From an uncultured Clostridia bacterium (GTDB lineage: Bacteria > Bacillota > Clostridia > Oscillospirales > Oscillospiraceae): 15,050 nt of DNA. A model generated the notes under the pieces. It saw only the letters and a list, made by a program, of their open reading frames with translations, did not search any database and was not told where the DNA came from. The stretch lies in NCBI GenBank assembly GCA_947383645.1, contig CANDEH010000057.1, positions 1-15,050 of the forward strand. Reading direction: 5' to 3'. A program made the position numbers and the translations under genes. This document shows, in pieces, positions 13,654 to 15,050 of the stretch. The stretch's first letter is position 1; every line of letters starts with the position of its first letter.

Positions 13654-13702
13654 GAGGAGCGATTTCTCCGTTGCCGCGGCTCCGGGGAGGAGGAGGGGTT
13701 TT

Positions 13703-14200
13703 ATGCTGCACATTGTCCTGGTGGAGCCGGAGATTCCGCCCAACTGCGGCAACGTCGCCCGCACCTGCGCCGCCACCGGCAGCGTACTGCATCTGATCCG
13801 TCCCCTGGGCTTCGACATCTCCGAGAAGGCGGTGAAGCGGGCGGGCCTGGACTACTGGCACCTGGTGGACGTGCGGGATTATGAGAATCTTACGGACTTT
13901 TTCCACAAAAACCCACAGGCCGCCGATAATCTCTGGCTGACCACCACCAAGGCCCCCCGGCCATACAGCGAGGCGGTCTTCACCGACGGGTGCTACCTGT
14001 TCTTCGGCAAGGAGACCGCGGGACTGCCCCGGGCGTTTCGGGAGCAGTATCGTGACCGGTGTCTCCGCCTCCCCATGCGCAGCGAGGCCCGGAGTTTGAA
14101 TCTGAGCAACAGCGTAGCCATCCTGGTCTACGAGGCCCTGCGCCAGCTGGGCTTTCCGGGGCTGACCGGGGAGGGGGAAATGGCGGGGAATGAGGAATAA
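13703..14200 (+). CDS. trmL: tRNA (cytidine(34)-2'-O)-methyltransferase TrmL
   Basis: SPOUT-class methyltransferase that methylates the 2'-OH of the wobble base in tRNA-Leu isoacceptors, using S-adenosylmethionine. The 165-residue size is typical of this minimal SPOUT enzyme. Motifs: EPEIPPNCGNVARTCAATG (8-26), HLIRPLGFDI (30-39), KRAGLDYWH (45-53), LFFGKETAGLP (99-109) and LPMRSEARSLNLSNSVAILVYEALRQ (123-148), which form the trefoil-knot SAM site. The ATG at 13703 follows a GGAGGAGG site and agrees with the family N-terminus; the frame is open far upstream without family similarity. Its TAA stop overlaps the left end of a heptad-arm element, and the last codons (NEE) come from repeat-like sequence, so the tail is probably acquired. 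Confidence 0.95.
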   Translation: MLHIVLVEPEIPPNCGNVARTCAATGSVLHLIRPLGFDISEKAVKRAGLDYWHLVDVRDYENLTDFFHKNPQAADNLWLTTTKAPRPYSEAVFTDGCYLFFGKETAGLPRAFREQYRDRCLRLPMRSEARSLNLSNSVAILVYEALRQLGFPGLTGEGEMAGNEE

Positions 14201-14364
14201 TTAGGAATTAGGAATGAGGAATTAGGAATTGTCCCCGTCGGGCGTCCCCGTTTCTATTCCGGTTTGGCTCTGAGATCGAATCACTTGCCTGCTTATGTTC
14301 GCACAATTGGGGAGAGGGAGCAGGGGGTTCAATGGGAATAATTCCTAACTCCTAATTCCTAATT
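14199..14364. mobile_element. Second MITE-like element with inverted heptad arms
   Basis: The left arm (14199-14230) is identical over 32 bases to that of the element at 10106. The right arm (14340-14364) is identical over 25 bases to the one at 10201-10225. The 109-base core (14231-14339) is unrelated to the other core and lacks its two hairpins; it has no coding capacity. The element separates trmL from pgk. No promoter for pgk was recognised in it or in the 50 bases after it. As with the first, the mobile label is inferred from structure. Confidence 0.7.
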
Positions 14365-14414
14365 TTCAATGGAGTTTGCGCTCCAACCATCCAAAATAAA
14401 AGGAGGAAATGCCC

Positions 14415-15050
14415 ATGAACTACAACAAGAAAACCGTGAAAGACGTGGATGTCAAGGGGAAGAAGGTCCTGCTCCGCTGCGACTTCAACGTTCCTCAGGA
14501 TAAGGCCACCGGCGCCATTACCGACGACAAGCGCATCCGCGCCGCCCTGCCCACCATCCAGTACCTGCTGGAGAACGGCGCCGCCGTCATCGCCTGCTCC
14601 CATCTGGGCAAGCCCGAGGCCAGTTTTGACAAGTGGGTGAAGAAGCAGACCGAGAAGGGCAAGGACCCCGCCTCCCTCACCGAGGCGAAGTGGAAGAAGT
14701 CCCTGGATGCCCTGCGCATGGAGCCCGTGGCGAAGCGCCTGGGTGAGCTCCTGGGGCAGGACGTGATTCTGGCCGCCGACGTGGTGGGGCCCGACGCCCA
14801 GGCCAAGGCCGCCGCCCTCCAGCCCGGCCAGGTGATGCTCCTCCAGAACACCCGCTTTGAGAAGGGGGAGACCAAGAACGATCCCGCCTTGGCCAAGGCC
14901 ATGGCGGACATGGCGGAGCTCTATGTCTCCGACGCCTTCGGATCCGTCCACCGGGCCCACGCCTCCACCGCCGGCGTGGCCGCCTACCTCCCCGCCGTCA
15001 GCGGCTTTTTGATCGCCAAGGAGCTGGAGATCATGGGCGGCGCCCTGGCC
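14415..15050 (+). CDS. pgk: Phosphoglycerate kinase, 5' part only
   Basis: Glycolytic enzyme transferring phosphate from 1,3-bisphosphoglycerate to ADP. The first 212 residues are present and the gene runs off the window. The N-terminal domain opens MNYNKKTVKDVDVKGKKVLL, with substrate-site RCDFNVP (21-27), R40 and SHLGKP (62-67), then LLQNTRFEKGE (142-152), SDAFGSVHRAHAS (172-184) and AYLPAVSGFLIAKEL (190-204). The segment between SHLGKP and EPVAKRL is about 35 residues, against about 11 in human PGK; it is lysine-rich and looks like a surface insertion. The ATG at 14415 has AGGAGG eight bases upstream; an in-frame ATG at 14409 lies too close to that site. It follows a heptad-arm element. 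Confidence 0.95.
   Translation, partial: MNYNKKTVKDVDVKGKKVLLRCDFNVPQDKATGAITDDKRIRAALPTIQYLLENGAAVIACSHLGKPEASFDKWVKKQTEKGKDPASLTEAKWKKSLDALRMEPVAKRLGELLGQDVILAADVVGPDAQAKAAALQPGQVMLLQNTRFEKGETKNDPALAKAMADMAELYVSDAFGSVHRAHASTAGVAAYLPAVSGFLIAKELEIMGGALA

Larger units (their letters stand above)
13348..13702. other. Divergent spacer between glmU-like gene and trmL
   Basis: This 355-base spacer holds a leftward promoter for glmU-prs (13413-13441) and a rightward promoter for trmL (13625-13653), about 180 bases apart. Between them is a stretch that is AT-richer than the genes, with one loose GC inverted repeat (13537-13543 with 13563-13569). The long frames through it are open by chance upstream of the trmL start. 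I see no small gene or RNA. Confidence 0.75.

Noticed and set aside
13346..13702. N-terminal extension of TrmL by 119 residues
   Set aside because: It would cross both divergent promoters and part of the glmU-like gene. The TrmL family begins at the ATG at 13703, which has a strong ribosome site.
14231..14339. A pgk promoter or small RNA in the second element core
   Set aside because: I tried TTGGCT, TTGCCT and TTCGCA as -35 boxes; none has a credible -10 at 16-18 bases. No stable hairpin with a T run was seen.

Overview
The window reads as GC-rich chromosomal DNA of a Gram-positive (Bacillota) anaerobe, most likely a Clostridia member of the Oscillospiraceae type (relatives of Flavonifractor, Intestinimonas or Oscillibacter). 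The family guess rests on the dnaB-tilS-hpt-ftsH and glmU-prs-pth gene orders, strong AGGAGG-type ribosome sites, some TTG and GTG starts, and AATTAGG heptad-repeat arms in spacers. Species was not determined. Nearly all genes are core housekeeping; the unusual material lies in the spacers and in one remodelled enzyme.

Region 1 (1-5354, + strand): a leader full of perfect hairpins, then dnaB (replicative helicase), tilS (tRNA-Ile lysidine synthase), hpt (purine salvage) and ftsH (membrane protease). The first three are joined by two 11-base start/stop overlaps, and the run closes with an intrinsic terminator. Region 2 (5407-6920, + strand): a TatD-family DNase and a PAT-like GNAT acetyltransferase, ending at a strong bidirectional terminator that also serves the converging operon.

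Region 3 (7003-10010, - strand): a three-gene membrane operon read right to left: an AlgI-like MBOAT O-acyltransferase, a small multi-pass membrane protein, and a DHHW/AlgJ-like extracytoplasmic protein. Together these look like a cell-surface polysaccharide O-acetylation machine. Region 4 (10246-13347, - strand): glmU-like gene, prs, terminator plus hairpin island, then pth with its own promoter. This is the conserved Bacillota glmU-prs-pth neighbourhood. The GlmU-like protein keeps all acetyltransferase catalytic residues but has lost about half of its uridylyltransferase domain, including its signature motif.

Region 5 (13348-15050): a divergent spacer with back-to-back promoters, trmL (tRNA wobble 2'-O-methyltransferase), a heptad-arm element, and the 5' part of pgk, which runs off the window.

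Three sites (8191-8222, 10106-10225, 14199-14364) carry the same AATTAGG heptad arms. Two are complete elements with inverted arms around unrelated cores. One is a lone arm. Two of the three supply the stop codon of a neighbouring gene. A string of six perfect or near-perfect hairpins follows prs. No CRISPR array, tRNA, rRNA, transposase or phage gene was seen.
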